Assembly: GCA_022782405.1 (NCBI GenBank) | Contig: JALFNK010000013.1 | Span: forward strand, 124,001-188,000 | DNA length: 64,000 nucleotides | Reading direction: 5' to 3' | Source of the DNA: Alistipes sp. | Lineage (GTDB): Bacteria > Bacteroidota > Bacteroidia > Bacteroidales > Rikenellaceae | In this document: positions 35,687-44,880 of the stretch, piece by piece | Layout: the number at the start of each line of letters is the position of its first letter | Position numbering within the stretch: position 1 is the first letter of the stretch | Position numbers and translations under genes: made by a program | Notes under the pieces: generated by a model | The model's input: only the letters and a program-made list of their open reading frames with translations | Databases searched by the model: none | Told to the model about the DNA's origin: nothing

Positions 35687-36160
35687 ATGACGCTGGAGTT
35701 GATCGTCATAGGCAAGACCGACTCGAAGGAGGTCGCCGCGCTGGTCGAGATGTACGCCCGGCGGGTGAACTTCTACTGCCGCTTCGTCATCACTACGCTC
35801 CCCGACGTGCGCAATACGCGCAAGCTCACCCCGCGTCAGCAGTCCACGGCCGAGGGCGAAGCGATCCTGCGCCAACTCTCCGAAGGCGATTATGTCGCGC
35901 TGCTCGACGAACGAGGCGAGGAGTACCGCTCGGTGGAATTTGCCTGGTGGCTTCAGAAACGCCTCAACAGCGGCATGAAACGCCTCGTACTCGTCATCGG
36001 AGGTCCCTATGGATTCTCCGACGAGGTTTACGCCCGCGCCGATGCACGGATCTCGCTCTCGCGCATGACCTTCTCGCACCAGATCGTGCGGGCGATCTTC
36101 GCCGAGCAGATCTATCGGGCATTCACGATCCTGCACAACGAACCCTACCATCACGAATGA
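35687..36160 (+). CDS. rlmH: 23S rRNA pseudouridine-1915 N3-methyltransferase
   Basis: The product is 157 residues, the usual family length. The SPOUT-fold signature is clear: LDERGEEYRSVEFA, the SAM-binding VIGGPYGF loop, and the C-terminal LSRMTFSHQIVRAIFAEQIYRA knot region. It methylates pseudouridine 1915 in helix 69 of 23S rRNA. The start ATG at 35687 lies just after the stop of the GH2-like gene. Its stop overlaps the next start in ATGA, so all three are probably one transcript. Confidence 0.94.
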   Translation: MTLELIVIGKTDSKEVAALVEMYARRVNFYCRFVITTLPDVRNTRKLTPRQQSTAEGEAILRQLSEGDYVALLDERGEEYRSVEFAWWLQKRLNSGMKRLVLVIGGPYGFSDEVYARADARISLSRMTFSHQIVRAIFAEQIYRAFTILHNEPYHHE

Positions 36161-36741
36161 ATCCGCACCCCGCCATCGCCGTCGTCGTCTCCAACACCCT
36201 GGCAGGCATCGGGCTGCGGTCGATCCTCGAGAAGGCCGCCCCGACGGCCGACATCGAGCTGTTCGCCTCCTTCCGGGAATTCGAGGCCGCCGATCCGGAA
36301 CGGTTTTTCCACTTTTTCGTCTCGGTACAGCTCTTCGTGGCCCATGCCCCTTTTTTCCGGGCATACCGGCACAAGACAATCATCCTCTCTTCGGGAGACC
36401 CGCGACTTGCCGGCACCGGCATGCACTGCCTCGACGTACACGGCAATGAGGAGCAGATCGTCGCCGCCCTGCTGCGCCTGCAGCACAGCGCCCACCGGCC
36501 CGAACATGCCCGCCCGGCAGCAGTCCCCGTACCGCAACTGCTCTCCGAACGGGAAATCGAGGTGCTGACACTCATTGCCGAAGGGCTGATGAACAAACAG
36601 ATCGCCCAACGGCTCGACATCGGACTTACGACGGTCATCTCCCACCGCCGCAACCTTATGGAGAAGCTCGGCATCCGCTCCGTCGCAGGGCTCGTGGTCT
36701 ATGCCCTGGCAGCCGGTTACGCCTCGATGGATACGCTGTAA
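36157..36741 (+). CDS. LuxR-type regulator with degenerate receiver domain
   Basis: The product is 194 residues. The C-terminal region (about 129-185) is a complete LuxR/NarL helix-turn-helix: LSEREIEVLTLIAEGLMNKQIA then VISHRRNLMEKLG. The N-terminal region resembles a receiver domain (GLRSILEKAAP), but the acidic pair is Ser12-Asn13 and the phosphoacceptor position near residue 56 is Val/Ser instead of Asp. It is therefore unlikely to be phosphorylated in the usual way and may work constitutively or bind another signal. It overlaps rlmH by 4 bases and lies just upstream of the TonB receptor gene, a likely target. Confidence 0.8.
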   Translation: MNPHPAIAVVVSNTLAGIGLRSILEKAAPTADIELFASFREFEAADPERFFHFFVSVQLFVAHAPFFRAYRHKTIILSSGDPRLAGTGMHCLDVHGNEEQIVAALLRLQHSAHRPEHARPAAVPVPQLLSEREIEVLTLIAEGLMNKQIAQRLDIGLTTVISHRRNLMEKLGIRSVAGLVVYALAAGYASMDTL

Positions 36742-36765
36742 AATACGCCTCCTCATAAATTAGGA

Positions 36766-36796
36766 TTGCAGCATCCAAAATAAAAACGTTACTTTG
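36766..36796 (+). promoter_or_regulatory. Promoter of the TonB receptor gene
   Basis: TTG at 36766-36768, a 20-base spacer and TTACTTTG at 36789-36796 (one mismatch). It lies between the LuxR gene stop and the receptor start, so the receptor need not depend on read-through. Confidence 0.5.
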
Positions 36797-36822
36797 TACC
36801 CTGATTGTTCCATTTGCGGACC

Positions 36823-39123
36823 ATGCGCTACGAACTGCTGTCGATAACCCTGCCGTTGCTCCTGTGGACTCTCCCGACTGCCGCCGCCCCCGACGGCGGA
36901 GCTGGGTCGCCGTATACGGCGTACGAGGCGGCAGATACGACCATCACGGTGGACAAGGTGCAGATCACGGCCATCAAGCAGGGTCTCGTGCTGCGTTCCG
37001 AGCCCGTCGCCTCGACGATCGTAGGGAGCCGCGACATCTCCCGCCGCCATGTCGATGCCCTCGCGGAACTCTCACAACAGGTGCCCAACCTCCACATACC
37101 CGACTACGGGTCGCGCATGACCTCGTCGATCTATGTCCGTGGCCTCGGAGCACGCATCGACCAACCGGTCATCGGGCTCAATATCGACAATGTCCCGGTG
37201 ATGAACAAGGACAACTTCGACACCGAACTGGCCGAAGTGGAGCGTATCGAGGTGCTGCGGGGGCCGCAATCGACCCTCTACGGCCGCAACACGATGGGCG
37301 GAGTGATCAATATCTACACCCTCTCGCCGCTTGCCTGGCAGGGCGTGCGCCTGATGGCCGAATACGGCAACGGCGCGAGCAGCCGCATCCGCGTCTCGCT
37401 CTACGAGAAACTCACGCCCGAAGTGGGCATGTCGGTCTCGGGATACTACACCCGCAGCAACGGATTCTTCACGAACGACTTTACGGGCGAACGCTGCGAC
37501 CGCGAACGGCTCGGCGGCGGACGCTGGCGCACGCTGTGGGATAACGGCCGGGGGTTGCGCCTGGACAACACCTTCTCCTTCTCGGTGCTCGACCAGGGAG
37601 GCTACCCCTATGCCTATGCGGGCACCGAACCGCTCGTCTTTGACGGCAAAGAGGTGATCCGCCCCGGACAGATCGCCTACAACGATCCCTGCTCCTACCG
37701 GCGCACGCTCGTGAGCGACGGGCTCACGATCCGCTACGACACCGACGCGTTCACCATTTCGTCGATCACGAGCTACCAATACTCGGACGATGCGATGACG
37801 CTCGACCAGGACTTCCTGCCGCTCTCCTACTTCACCCTTACGCAGGCCCGCACGGAGCACAGCCTGACCGAAGATGTCGTCCTCCGCTCGCGCGACAACC
37901 ACGCCTACCGCTGGCTCTTCGGCGCCTTCGGATTCTACCGCCACACCCGGATGGAGGCCCCGGTTCACTTCAAACGTACGGGCATCGAGGAACTCATCCT
38001 CCGCAACGCCAACTCGAACCCCGATCTGGTCTACGGGATCGAGGCCGAAGAACTCCCGCTCGAATCCTACTTCCGCATGCCCGTCTACGGGGCAGCCCTC
38101 TACCACGAATCGCGCTATGCCCTCGGACGGTGGCTCTTTACGGCCGGCATCCGCGCCGACTTCGAGCACACGCGCCTGCGTTACCGCAGCCGCGCCGAAC
38201 TGGACTACACGTTGAGCGTTACGGGCGGAACACCTGCAGCGGCCCGCGTCGAGATCGACGAACGGAACGCGATCACCCACTCCTACCTCGAGGTGCTGCC
38301 CAAGTTCTCGGTGCTTTACGCCTTCGACGGCACTCGCAACCTCTACCTCTCCGTTGCCCGGGGATACAAGGCCGGAGGCTTCAACACGCAGATGTTTTCG
38401 GACATCCTGCAGGAGAAGATCAAGTGGGCCATGGCCTCGGGCCTCGACTATGAGGAACCCGACCTCATGTCCTACAAACCCGAATACAGCTGGAACTTTG
38501 AGATCGGCGGACACTTCTCTTGCATGGAGGGGGCCGTGCGCGGCGACTTCGCCCTCTTCTGGATCGACTGCCGCGACCAGCAGCTCACCGTATTTCCCGA
38601 GGGGCAGACCACCGGGCGCATGATGGCCAACGCCGGACGCACGCGCAGCCGCGGCGGGGAGCTCTCGCTGCAGGCCACACCGTGGCGCAATCTCGAACTG
38701 AACGCCTCCTACGGTTTTACGGACGCCCGCTTCGTACGCTACGACACCGGACAGGCCGACTATGCGGGGAACCGCATTCCCTATGCCCCGCGGCATACGC
38801 TCGCTGCCCGGGCAGCATGGACCGTTCCGACCGGCGCGGAATGGCTGGGCGACCTGATCCTGCAGGCCGGACTCCGCAGCACGGGAAGCATCGAATGGAA
38901 CGAGGCCAACACGCGCCGCCAGCCCTTCCACACGCTGGCCGACGCTTCGCTGCGCCTCGAACACGAACGCTATTCGGTCGATCTCTGGTGCCGGAACCTT
39001 GCGGATGCGAAGTACGAGGTTTTCTATTTCAAGTCCATCGAACGGGAGTTCGTCCAGTACGGACTGCCCCGCACGTTCGGCATCACGCTGAACATACTCA
39101 TACAAAAAAATACCAGACCATGA
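36823..39123 (+). CDS. TonB-dependent receptor
   Basis: The product is 766 residues with a signal peptide (LLLWTLPTAAA). A plug domain (about 40-150) has VYVRGLG-type (IYVRGLGARIDQPVIGL) and LRGPQSTLYGRNTMGG motifs, then a 22-strand barrel ending in FGITLNILI. It lacks the N-terminal carboxypeptidase-like domain of SusC proteins and has no SusD partner, so it looks like a classical siderophore/cobalamin/other-ligand receptor rather than a polysaccharide-system SusC. The ligand is unknown. The next gene, a lipoprotein, overlaps its stop in ATGA and probably works with it. Confidence 0.9.
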   Translation: MRYELLSITLPLLLWTLPTAAAPDGGAGSPYTAYEAADTTITVDKVQITAIKQGLVLRSEPVASTIVGSRDISRRHVDALAELSQQVPNLHIPDYGSRMTSSIYVRGLGARIDQPVIGLNIDNVPVMNKDNFDTELAEVERIEVLRGPQSTLYGRNTMGGVINIYTLSPLAWQGVRLMAEYGNGASSRIRVSLYEKLTPEVGMSVSGYYTRSNGFFTNDFTGERCDRERLGGGRWRTLWDNGRGLRLDNTFSFSVLDQGGYPYAYAGTEPLVFDGKEVIRPGQIAYNDPCSYRRTLVSDGLTIRYDTDAFTISSITSYQYSDDAMTLDQDFLPLSYFTLTQARTEHSLTEDVVLRSRDNHAYRWLFGAFGFYRHTRMEAPVHFKRTGIEELILRNANSNPDLVYGIEAEELPLESYFRMPVYGAALYHESRYALGRWLFTAGIRADFEHTRLRYRSRAELDYTLSVTGGTPAAARVEIDERNAITHSYLEVLPKFSVLYAFDGTRNLYLSVARGYKAGGFNTQMFSDILQEKIKWAMASGLDYEEPDLMSYKPEYSWNFEIGGHFSCMEGAVRGDFALFWIDCRDQQLTVFPEGQTTGRMMANAGRTRSRGGELSLQATPWRNLELNASYGFTDARFVRYDTGQADYAGNRIPYAPRHTLAARAAWTVPTGAEWLGDLILQAGLRSTGSIEWNEANTRRQPFHTLADASLRLEHERYSVDLWCRNLADAKYEVFYFKSIEREFVQYGLPRTFGITLNILIQKNTRP

Positions 39124-39668
39124 AAAAACACCTCTTCCTGCTGCTCGGCCTCTGCGCATGCAGCCTGTTCGGGATCTCCTGCGAAGACGACGAAGCACCG
39201 AAAGTGCACTACGCCTCGAGCAACGGATCGATCGTCGACGGAGTCTTCAACAGCGACAACATGCACTTCTACGGAACGGCGACCGTAACCGACGAAAACG
39301 GAAACAGCTTCTCCGACGAGGAGGCCTGGTTCGAATTCGCCGGCGACCACGAAACCCTGACGATCTACATGCACGCCACGCGTTTTGCAGCGGCGATGCC
39401 GGCGCTCGACATGCGCATCCACCGCATGCCCTACACCCCGGGACAGGGAGCATCGCTCTCCTTCACCGCCGCCAGCACCGTACCCCAGGTGCGGCTTCCC
39501 AACGCGGAAGGCGGCGGATACAGTTATCAGGACATGCCCTCCTATACGCTTACCCAGGTCGAAGGATCGGTCGAGGACATCAACTGCCGCATCGGCTTCA
39601 CCTGCGTCGTTCCCAACATGGGCTCTTTCCGCATGGAGTACACCGGACGTCTGATCATCAAGGACTGA
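39120..39668 (+). CDS. Hypothetical lipoprotein paired with TonB receptor
   Basis: The product is 182 residues. The signal peptide ends in FGISC followed by Glu-Asp-Asp, so it is a lipoprotein, probably surface-exposed. The rest is beta-rich (HFYGTATVTDENGNSF, ALDMRIHRMPYTPG, MGSFRMEYTGRLII) and could be a small calycin-like or lipocalin-like barrel; I do not firmly recognise it. The 4-base overlap with the receptor gene suggests a co-receptor or ligand-capture role. Confidence 0.6.
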   Translation: MKKHLFLLLGLCACSLFGISCEDDEAPKVHYASSNGSIVDGVFNSDNMHFYGTATVTDENGNSFSDEEAWFEFAGDHETLTIYMHATRFAAAMPALDMRIHRMPYTPGQGASLSFTAASTVPQVRLPNAEGGGYSYQDMPSYTLTQVEGSVEDINCRIGFTCVVPNMGSFRMEYTGRLIIKD

Positions 39669-39687
39669 CACAAAAACATCATATGCT

Positions 39688-40542
39688 ATGAAACCCGAAT
39701 ACAAACCTTTTGTCGATGAGCTCATCGAGCTCTGCATCAAGGAAGATATCGGCGACGGCGACCATACGTCGCTGGCCTGCATCCCCGCCGGCGAACACGG
39801 ACGCATGCGCCTGCTCTGCAAGCAGGAGGGCGTCATCGCCGGCATCGAAATCGCACAACTCGTGCTCAAGCGGCTCGATCCCGAAATGCACTTCGAACAG
39901 GTGCTCCATGACGGCGACCGCGTACGCCCGGGCGACGTAGCCTTCTACGTTTCGGGGCGGCTCCGCTCGCTGCTGCAGGCCGAGCGCATCCTGCTCAACA
40001 TCATGCAGCGCATGAGCGGCGTAGCGACCCAGACAGCCGTCTATGTCAAGCGCCTCGAAGGACTGCACACCAAGGTGCTCGACACACGCAAGACCACGCC
40101 GGGCATGCGCGTGCTGGACAAGATGGCCGTGAAGATCGGCGGCGGAGAAAACCACCGCATGGGACTTTTCGACATGATCCTGCTGAAAGACAACCACATC
40201 GACTTTGCCGGCGGCATTCAGAAAGCCATCCGTGGCGTACGGGAATACCTCAAGGCGCGCGGCAAGGAGCTGCCCATCGAATGCGAGGTCCGTTCGCTGG
40301 AGGACATTGACGAAGTCTTCGCCGCCGGAGGCGTGGACCGCATCATGTTCGACAACTTCACGCCCGAGATGACGCGCAAGGCCGTCGAGAAGGTCGCCGG
40401 ACGTTGCGAAACGGAGTCGAGCGGCGGCATCACCCTCGAGACGATGCGCGACTACGCCGAATGCGGCGTCGATTTCATCTCGGTGGGTGCGCTGACACAC
40501 CAGATCCGCTCGCTCGACATGTCGCTCAAGGCCTGCGAATAA
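39688..40542 (+). CDS. nadC: Nicotinate-nucleotide pyrophosphorylase (quinolinate phosphoribosyltransferase)
   Basis: The product is 284 residues. The family motifs are present: EDIGDGDHTS near the N terminus, the TRKTTPGMRVLDKMAV loop, KIGGGENHRMGLFDMILLKDNH, and the ECEVRSLEDI and DNFTPE barrel strands. It converts quinolinate and PRPP to nicotinate mononucleotide in de novo NAD synthesis. It follows the lipoprotein gene by 19 bases, so read-through is possible. nadE is about 11 kb away in a separate unit; nadA and nadB are not in the window. Confidence 0.95.
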   Translation: MKPEYKPFVDELIELCIKEDIGDGDHTSLACIPAGEHGRMRLLCKQEGVIAGIEIAQLVLKRLDPEMHFEQVLHDGDRVRPGDVAFYVSGRLRSLLQAERILLNIMQRMSGVATQTAVYVKRLEGLHTKVLDTRKTTPGMRVLDKMAVKIGGGENHRMGLFDMILLKDNHIDFAGGIQKAIRGVREYLKARGKELPIECEVRSLEDIDEVFAAGGVDRIMFDNFTPEMTRKAVEKVAGRCETESSGGITLETMRDYAECGVDFISVGALTHQIRSLDMSLKACE

Positions 40543-40631
40543 CCTGCCGTAAACAAAGACGCCGGGCGCCGTCCGCAACGACGGCATCCGGTTTCGACAA
40601 CCGAAGCACCACAAAACCGCAACCATCGGCC

Positions 40632-42548
40632 ATGTTCCCGTTTATCAAACGCCTGTTCCGTACGCCCGTAGGTCTGCTCGTACGACGTATCGCCCTGCTT
40701 TATGTCGTACTGGCCGTATGCCGCGTGGCCTTCGGCGTATACAATGCCCTGACGTTCGGCGGCATCGCCTGGGAAGACCTCGGCCAGCTGCTGGCGGGGT
40801 CCCTGCTCTTCGACACCGCCTCGGTCGTCTATGCCGACGGATTGTTCGTCCTGCTCTCGCTCCTGCCACTGCACCTGCGCGGAAAGGGCTGGTACCGGAA
40901 TATCGTCTTCGGGTATTATACGGCGGTCAATTCGCTGGTCGTCGCGCTGAACCTTGCCGACGCGGTCTACTTCCGCTATACGCAGAAGCGCTTTACGGCC
41001 GACGAGATCTTCTTCGCCGACAACGACAACACGCTGCAGCTCATCGGAACCTTCATGACCGAGAACTGGTATCTCGTGCTGCTGTGGGCGCTGCTCACGG
41101 CGCTGCTTGCATGGGGCTACGGGCGCCGCGCCCGCGAAGAGAGCCTGCTGCGGGACGGATGGCCCTACTATGCGGGCGGTACGGTCGCGCTGCTTTTGGC
41201 TACCGGGCTCTGCCTCGGCGGTGCCCGCGGCGGTTTCACCCGCATGACGCGGCCGATCACCCTTTCGAACGCCACGCTCTACACCTCGGACAACGCCCGG
41301 GCGAACCTCATCCTGAGCAACCCCTTCTGCATCCTGCGGACCATCGGCAGCGGAGGAGGACTCTCCTACCGCAAATACTTCCCCGCGGAGGAGCTCGACA
41401 CCTGGTTCACACCCGTACATCAGCCCGCAGACTCCGTAGCCGTCGATCTGCAGGGCCGCAACGTGGTGCTCTTCATCATGGAGAGCATGTCGGCCGAGCA
41501 CTCGGCCCTGCTGCGCCCGGATCTCTATGCCGACCGGCCGGAAAAGGGATTCACCCCCTTCCTCGACTCGCTGATGCAAAACGGACTCTGCTTCAAACGC
41601 ATGTATGCCAACGGCACCCGCTCGATCCAGGCCATGCCTTCGGTGCTGGGCAGCATCCCGTCGTTCCGCACCCCCTTCGTGCTGATGCCCCAGGCGCTCG
41701 GCGCGAGCCGGCAGCTGCCGGCCCTGCTGGCCGACCGGGGCTATGCCACGGCCTTCTTCTGCGGCTCGGAGCGCGGCTCGATGGGCTTCGGAGCCTACGC
41801 CCGTTCGGCAGGCATCGACCGGCTCGTAAGCCGCGAGGATTATGAGGAGAAGCATGGACGCGGGGATTTCGACGGATACTGGGGCATCTGGGACGAAGAG
41901 TTCCTGCAGTTCCTGGGCGAAGAGCTCGACGGAATGCCCGAGCCCTTCTTCGCCTCGATGTTCACCCTCTCGTCGCACCACCCCTTCGTGGTACCCGAAC
42001 GTTATGCCGCGACGCTGCCCGAGGGCTACACCCGCATCCACAAGGGCGTGGCCTACGACGATGCGGCCTTCCGCCGCTTCTACCACCGTTTCTCCGGCAG
42101 GGAGTGGTTCCGCCGCACGATCTTCGTCTTCGTGGCCGACCACGTCTCCTCGGAGAAGTTCGCACCCGATACGCGCGAATACCCCGGCAACATGCACATC
42201 ATCGGCTTCCTCCACACACCGGACGGAGCCTTGCAGGGATCGATCGACGAGGTGGCACAACAATTGGACATCATGCCCACGCTGCTCGGACTGCTCGGCA
42301 ACCGCGAGCCCTACTTCGCCTTCGGGCGCGACGTGCTCAACGAGCCGCAGCGGCCCAGCTGGTCGGTCTCCTACGACGGTAAGTTCCGCGCGCTGACCGA
42401 CAGCGGGGAGATTCTGACGATCGACGACTCGGGAGCGCCGGAGGCTACCGCCACGCCGGCGGCCGATTCGCTCATGCGTCGCTTCGAGGGCCTTGTCCAG
42501 CAGTACTACACGCGCATCGAGGCAAAAAACTATACGGTTCATGATTGA
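40632..42548 (+). CDS. LTA synthase-like membrane phosphoglycerol/phosphoethanolamine transferase (sulfatase fold)
   Basis: The product is 638 residues. Five membrane segments lie in about the first 215 residues, then an extracytoplasmic alkaline-phosphatase/sulfatase-fold domain. VVLFIMESMSAEH provides the first metal-binding Glu, Thr329 in ANGTRSIQAMPSVLG is the likely nucleophile, and FVADHVSSEKF and MHIIGFLHT carry the late metal-ligand motifs. The family moves phosphoglycerol or phosphoethanolamine from lipids to glycans or lipids. In this Gram-negative the acceptor could be periplasmic glucan or lipid A, unknown here. Its stop overlaps the next gene by 8 bases. Confidence 0.82.
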   Translation: MFPFIKRLFRTPVGLLVRRIALLYVVLAVCRVAFGVYNALTFGGIAWEDLGQLLAGSLLFDTASVVYADGLFVLLSLLPLHLRGKGWYRNIVFGYYTAVNSLVVALNLADAVYFRYTQKRFTADEIFFADNDNTLQLIGTFMTENWYLVLLWALLTALLAWGYGRRAREESLLRDGWPYYAGGTVALLLATGLCLGGARGGFTRMTRPITLSNATLYTSDNARANLILSNPFCILRTIGSGGGLSYRKYFPAEELDTWFTPVHQPADSVAVDLQGRNVVLFIMESMSAEHSALLRPDLYADRPEKGFTPFLDSLMQNGLCFKRMYANGTRSIQAMPSVLGSIPSFRTPFVLMPQALGASRQLPALLADRGYATAFFCGSERGSMGFGAYARSAGIDRLVSREDYEEKHGRGDFDGYWGIWDEEFLQFLGEELDGMPEPFFASMFTLSSHHPFVVPERYAATLPEGYTRIHKGVAYDDAAFRRFYHRFSGREWFRRTIFVFVADHVSSEKFAPDTREYPGNMHIIGFLHTPDGALQGSIDEVAQQLDIMPTLLGLLGNREPYFAFGRDVLNEPQRPSWSVSYDGKFRALTDSGEILTIDDSGAPEATATPAADSLMRRFEGLVQQYYTRIEAKNYTVHD

Positions 42549-43926
42549 ATTCCACCCCATACGTCTTGAGGACCGTGCGACGATCGAACGCTACACGATG
42601 CCCTCGGAAATCTGCAACTGCGACCTCGCCTTCGCCAACATGTTCTGCTGGCTGCCGGTCTACCACAGCGCCTGGGCCGAGATCGACGGTTTTCTGGTCA
42701 TCCGTTTCCACATCGACGGCGGCGAGCGCATCGGCTACATGCAGCCCGTAGGTCCGGGCGACTTCACCCCGGTCATTCCGCAGTTGCGCGACGATGCGCA
42801 CGCTCACGGGCAGAGGCTGCGGATCATCGGCCTGACGGACGAGGGGCGAGAGATGATCCGGCGGGCGCATCCCGGAGCCTTCGCCTTCGAGTCGGACCGC
42901 AATCTGGAGGACTACGTCTACAACGCCGCAGACCTGCGCAACCTCACCGGACAGCACTACCAGCCCAAGCGCAACCACATCAACCGCTTTACGGGCGAAT
43001 ACCCCGACTACCGCTACGAGGAGCTGACTCCCGAGCGATTCGACGAGTGCATGGCCCTCGAGTGCGAATGGCGCAAGGTTCACGAAGGACACACCACGGA
43101 GCTCTGCGCCGAACAGCGGGCCATGCACCGTGCCTTCGCGCACTTCGAAGCTTTGGGACTGCAGGGCGGCTGCATCTATGTCGGCGACCGGCTGGTCGCC
43201 TTCACCTACGGATCGGCCGTAAACGACCATACGTTCGACACGCATGTCGAGAAGGCCGACACGCGCTACGACGGGGCCTTCACGATCATCAACAAGCTCT
43301 TCGCCCAACACCTTCCGGAGCGGTTCACGCTTATCAACCGCGAGGAGGACCTCGGCATCGAGGGGCTGCGCCGCGCCAAACTCTCCTACCGCCCGGCCTT
43401 CCTCCAACACAAGTTCACGGCCATCCGCCTGCATCCCGACGAGCTCTTCTGCCGGCAGTTGTGGGTCGAAGCCTTCGGCGACGAGGAGGCCTTCATCGAC
43501 TCCTTCCTGATGCGTTACTACAGCCGGAGGCGGATGCTGACGGCCTCGTGCGACGGCAAACCCGCGGCAATGCTTCACCTGCTGCCCTTCGAGACGGCAT
43601 TCGGGCCCGCCGCCTACGTCTACGGCGTCGCAACCGCAGCCGCATACCGCCACCGCGGTCTGGCAACGGGGCTGCTGCAGGAGGCGATCCGCCGTGCCGA
43701 AGCGGAAGGCTGCCGCGCCCTCTTTCTGATCCCCACACCCGGAGACGACCATCTGCGGGCCTTCTACGAGCGCCTCGGGTTCTCGGGAGCCGTTCCCGCA
43801 ACGTTCCATTCGCCCGACGGGTTCGACTTCGGTACAGGAACGGCCGAAAACGACCTGGCAATGCTCCGTCCGTGCGGAGAGCCGCTGTCCCTGCCCGAGC
43901 GGATCGAGGCGACGCTCGCCCTGTAA
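42541..43926 (+). CDS. DUF2156-GNAT fusion protein
   Basis: The product is 461 residues and soluble. Residues about 1-295 are DUF2156-like (the C-terminal domain of phosphatidylglycerol lysyltransferases: NLEDYVYNAADLRNLTGQHY, KRNHINRF, FTYGSAVNDHTFDTHVEKAD, NREEDLGIEGLRRAK). Residues about 300-461 are a GNAT acetyltransferase with the acetyl-CoA loop YRHRGLATGLL and YERLGF. The DUF2156 fold is itself GNAT-like, so this is a double-GNAT arrangement. No membrane part is present, unlike full MprF. Overlap with the transferase gene suggests a common pathway, perhaps envelope lipid modification. Confidence 0.75.
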   Translation: MIEFHPIRLEDRATIERYTMPSEICNCDLAFANMFCWLPVYHSAWAEIDGFLVIRFHIDGGERIGYMQPVGPGDFTPVIPQLRDDAHAHGQRLRIIGLTDEGREMIRRAHPGAFAFESDRNLEDYVYNAADLRNLTGQHYQPKRNHINRFTGEYPDYRYEELTPERFDECMALECEWRKVHEGHTTELCAEQRAMHRAFAHFEALGLQGGCIYVGDRLVAFTYGSAVNDHTFDTHVEKADTRYDGAFTIINKLFAQHLPERFTLINREEDLGIEGLRRAKLSYRPAFLQHKFTAIRLHPDELFCRQLWVEAFGDEEAFIDSFLMRYYSRRRMLTASCDGKPAAMLHLLPFETAFGPAAYVYGVATAAAYRHRGLATGLLQEAIRRAEAEGCRALFLIPTPGDDHLRAFYERLGFSGAVPATFHSPDGFDFGTGTAENDLAMLRPCGEPLSLPERIEATLAL

Positions 43927-43949
43927 GCCGCCCGAGAAGACAAAAAAAG

Positions 43950-43981
43950 TCCGGCGATCGGTTGCAGAACCGATCGCCGGA
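43950..43981. terminator. Bidirectional terminator ending the purine operon
   Basis: TCCGGCGATCGGTT pairs perfectly with AACCGATCGCCGGA around GCAG. On the minus strand it is followed by a run of seven T, 24 bases past the folD stop, so it mainly ends the purine operon. Confidence 0.92.
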
Positions 43982-44004
43982 TCTTTATACGCGGCTCTAC
44001 GCCG

Positions 44005-44850
44005 TCAGAAGCGGCGCTTGAAACATTCGATCGTATTCTCCATCAGGCAGCAGATCGTCATCGGCCCGACACCTCCCGGCACCGGCGTAATGACCGAGGC
44101 CTTGGGTTCGATGGCGGCAAAATCGACATCGCCGCACAGCTTGCCCGTCTCGGGATCGCGGTTCACTCCTACGTCGATCACCACCGTACCCTCCGAAACC
44201 ATGTCGGCCGTGATGAACTTCGGGCGGCCGATCGCCACCACCAGAATCTCCGCTCCGCGCGTTACCTCGGCAAGGTTGCGCGTACGGCTGTGAGCCATCG
44301 TTACCGTGGCATTCTCGTCGAGCAGCAGTTTCGAGACGGGAAGCCCAACGATGTTGCTGCGGCCGATCACCACGGCGCGCTTGCCGGCGATCTCCACCCC
44401 GGCGGCCTTCAGCATCTTGATGATGCCCTTCGGCGTACAGGGCAGCGTGCAGGGCTGCTTCTGCCACAGCGCGGCGACATTGAGCGGATGGAAGCCGTCC
44501 ACATCCTTCGACTTGTCGATGGCGGCGATCACCTTGTCCTCGTCGATGTGTTTGGGCAGGGGCAGCTGCACCAGAATGCCGTCCACCTCCGCATCGGCAT
44601 TCAGCGAAGCGATCAACTCCAGCAATTCGGCCTCCGAGATACTCTCCGGACGGCGGATCGTCGTATTGCGGATTCCCACCTCGGCCGAAGCCTTGGCCTT
44701 GCCCGTAACGTAGCTCACGCTCGCCGGATTGTCGCCTACGAGCACCACCACCAGATGCGGCACGCGGCCGTACTTCGCGGGAAAACCCTTCACCTCCTCC
44801 GCCATTTCGGCCTTGAGTCGAGCCGACAGCTCTTTACCACTGATTATCAT
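44005..44850 (-). CDS. folD: Methylenetetrahydrofolate dehydrogenase/cyclohydrolase
   Basis: The product is 281 residues. Typical motifs are present: the PHLVVVLVGDNPAS-type strand with YV-x-x-K Lys (SYVTGKAKAS), DGILVQLPLPKHID, VIGRSNIVGLP in the NADP-binding domain, and PVPGGVGPMT near the end. It interconverts methylene-, methenyl- and 10-formyl-THF in the cytoplasm. It is the last gene of the purine operon, 30 bases after purD, where it supplies formyl groups for PurN and PurH. Confidence 0.95.
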   Translation of the reverse strand: MIISGKELSARLKAEMAEEVKGFPAKYGRVPHLVVVLVGDNPASVSYVTGKAKASAEVGIRNTTIRRPESISEAELLELIASLNADAEVDGILVQLPLPKHIDEDKVIAAIDKSKDVDGFHPLNVAALWQKQPCTLPCTPKGIIKMLKAAGVEIAGKRAVVIGRSNIVGLPVSKLLLDENATVTMAHSRTRNLAEVTRGAEILVVAIGRPKFITADMVSEGTVVIDVGVNRDPETGKLCGDVDFAAIEPKASVITPVPGGVGPMTICCLMENTIECFKRRF

Positions 44851-44880
44851 ATTTTTCCGTTTTGCATTATACTCTTTTTC

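Noticed and set aside
36823..39668. TonB receptor plus lipoprotein as a SusC/SusD polysaccharide-uptake pair
   Set aside because: The receptor lacks the N-terminal carboxypeptidase-like domain, and the lipoprotein is 182 residues, far shorter than SusD and without SusD motifs.
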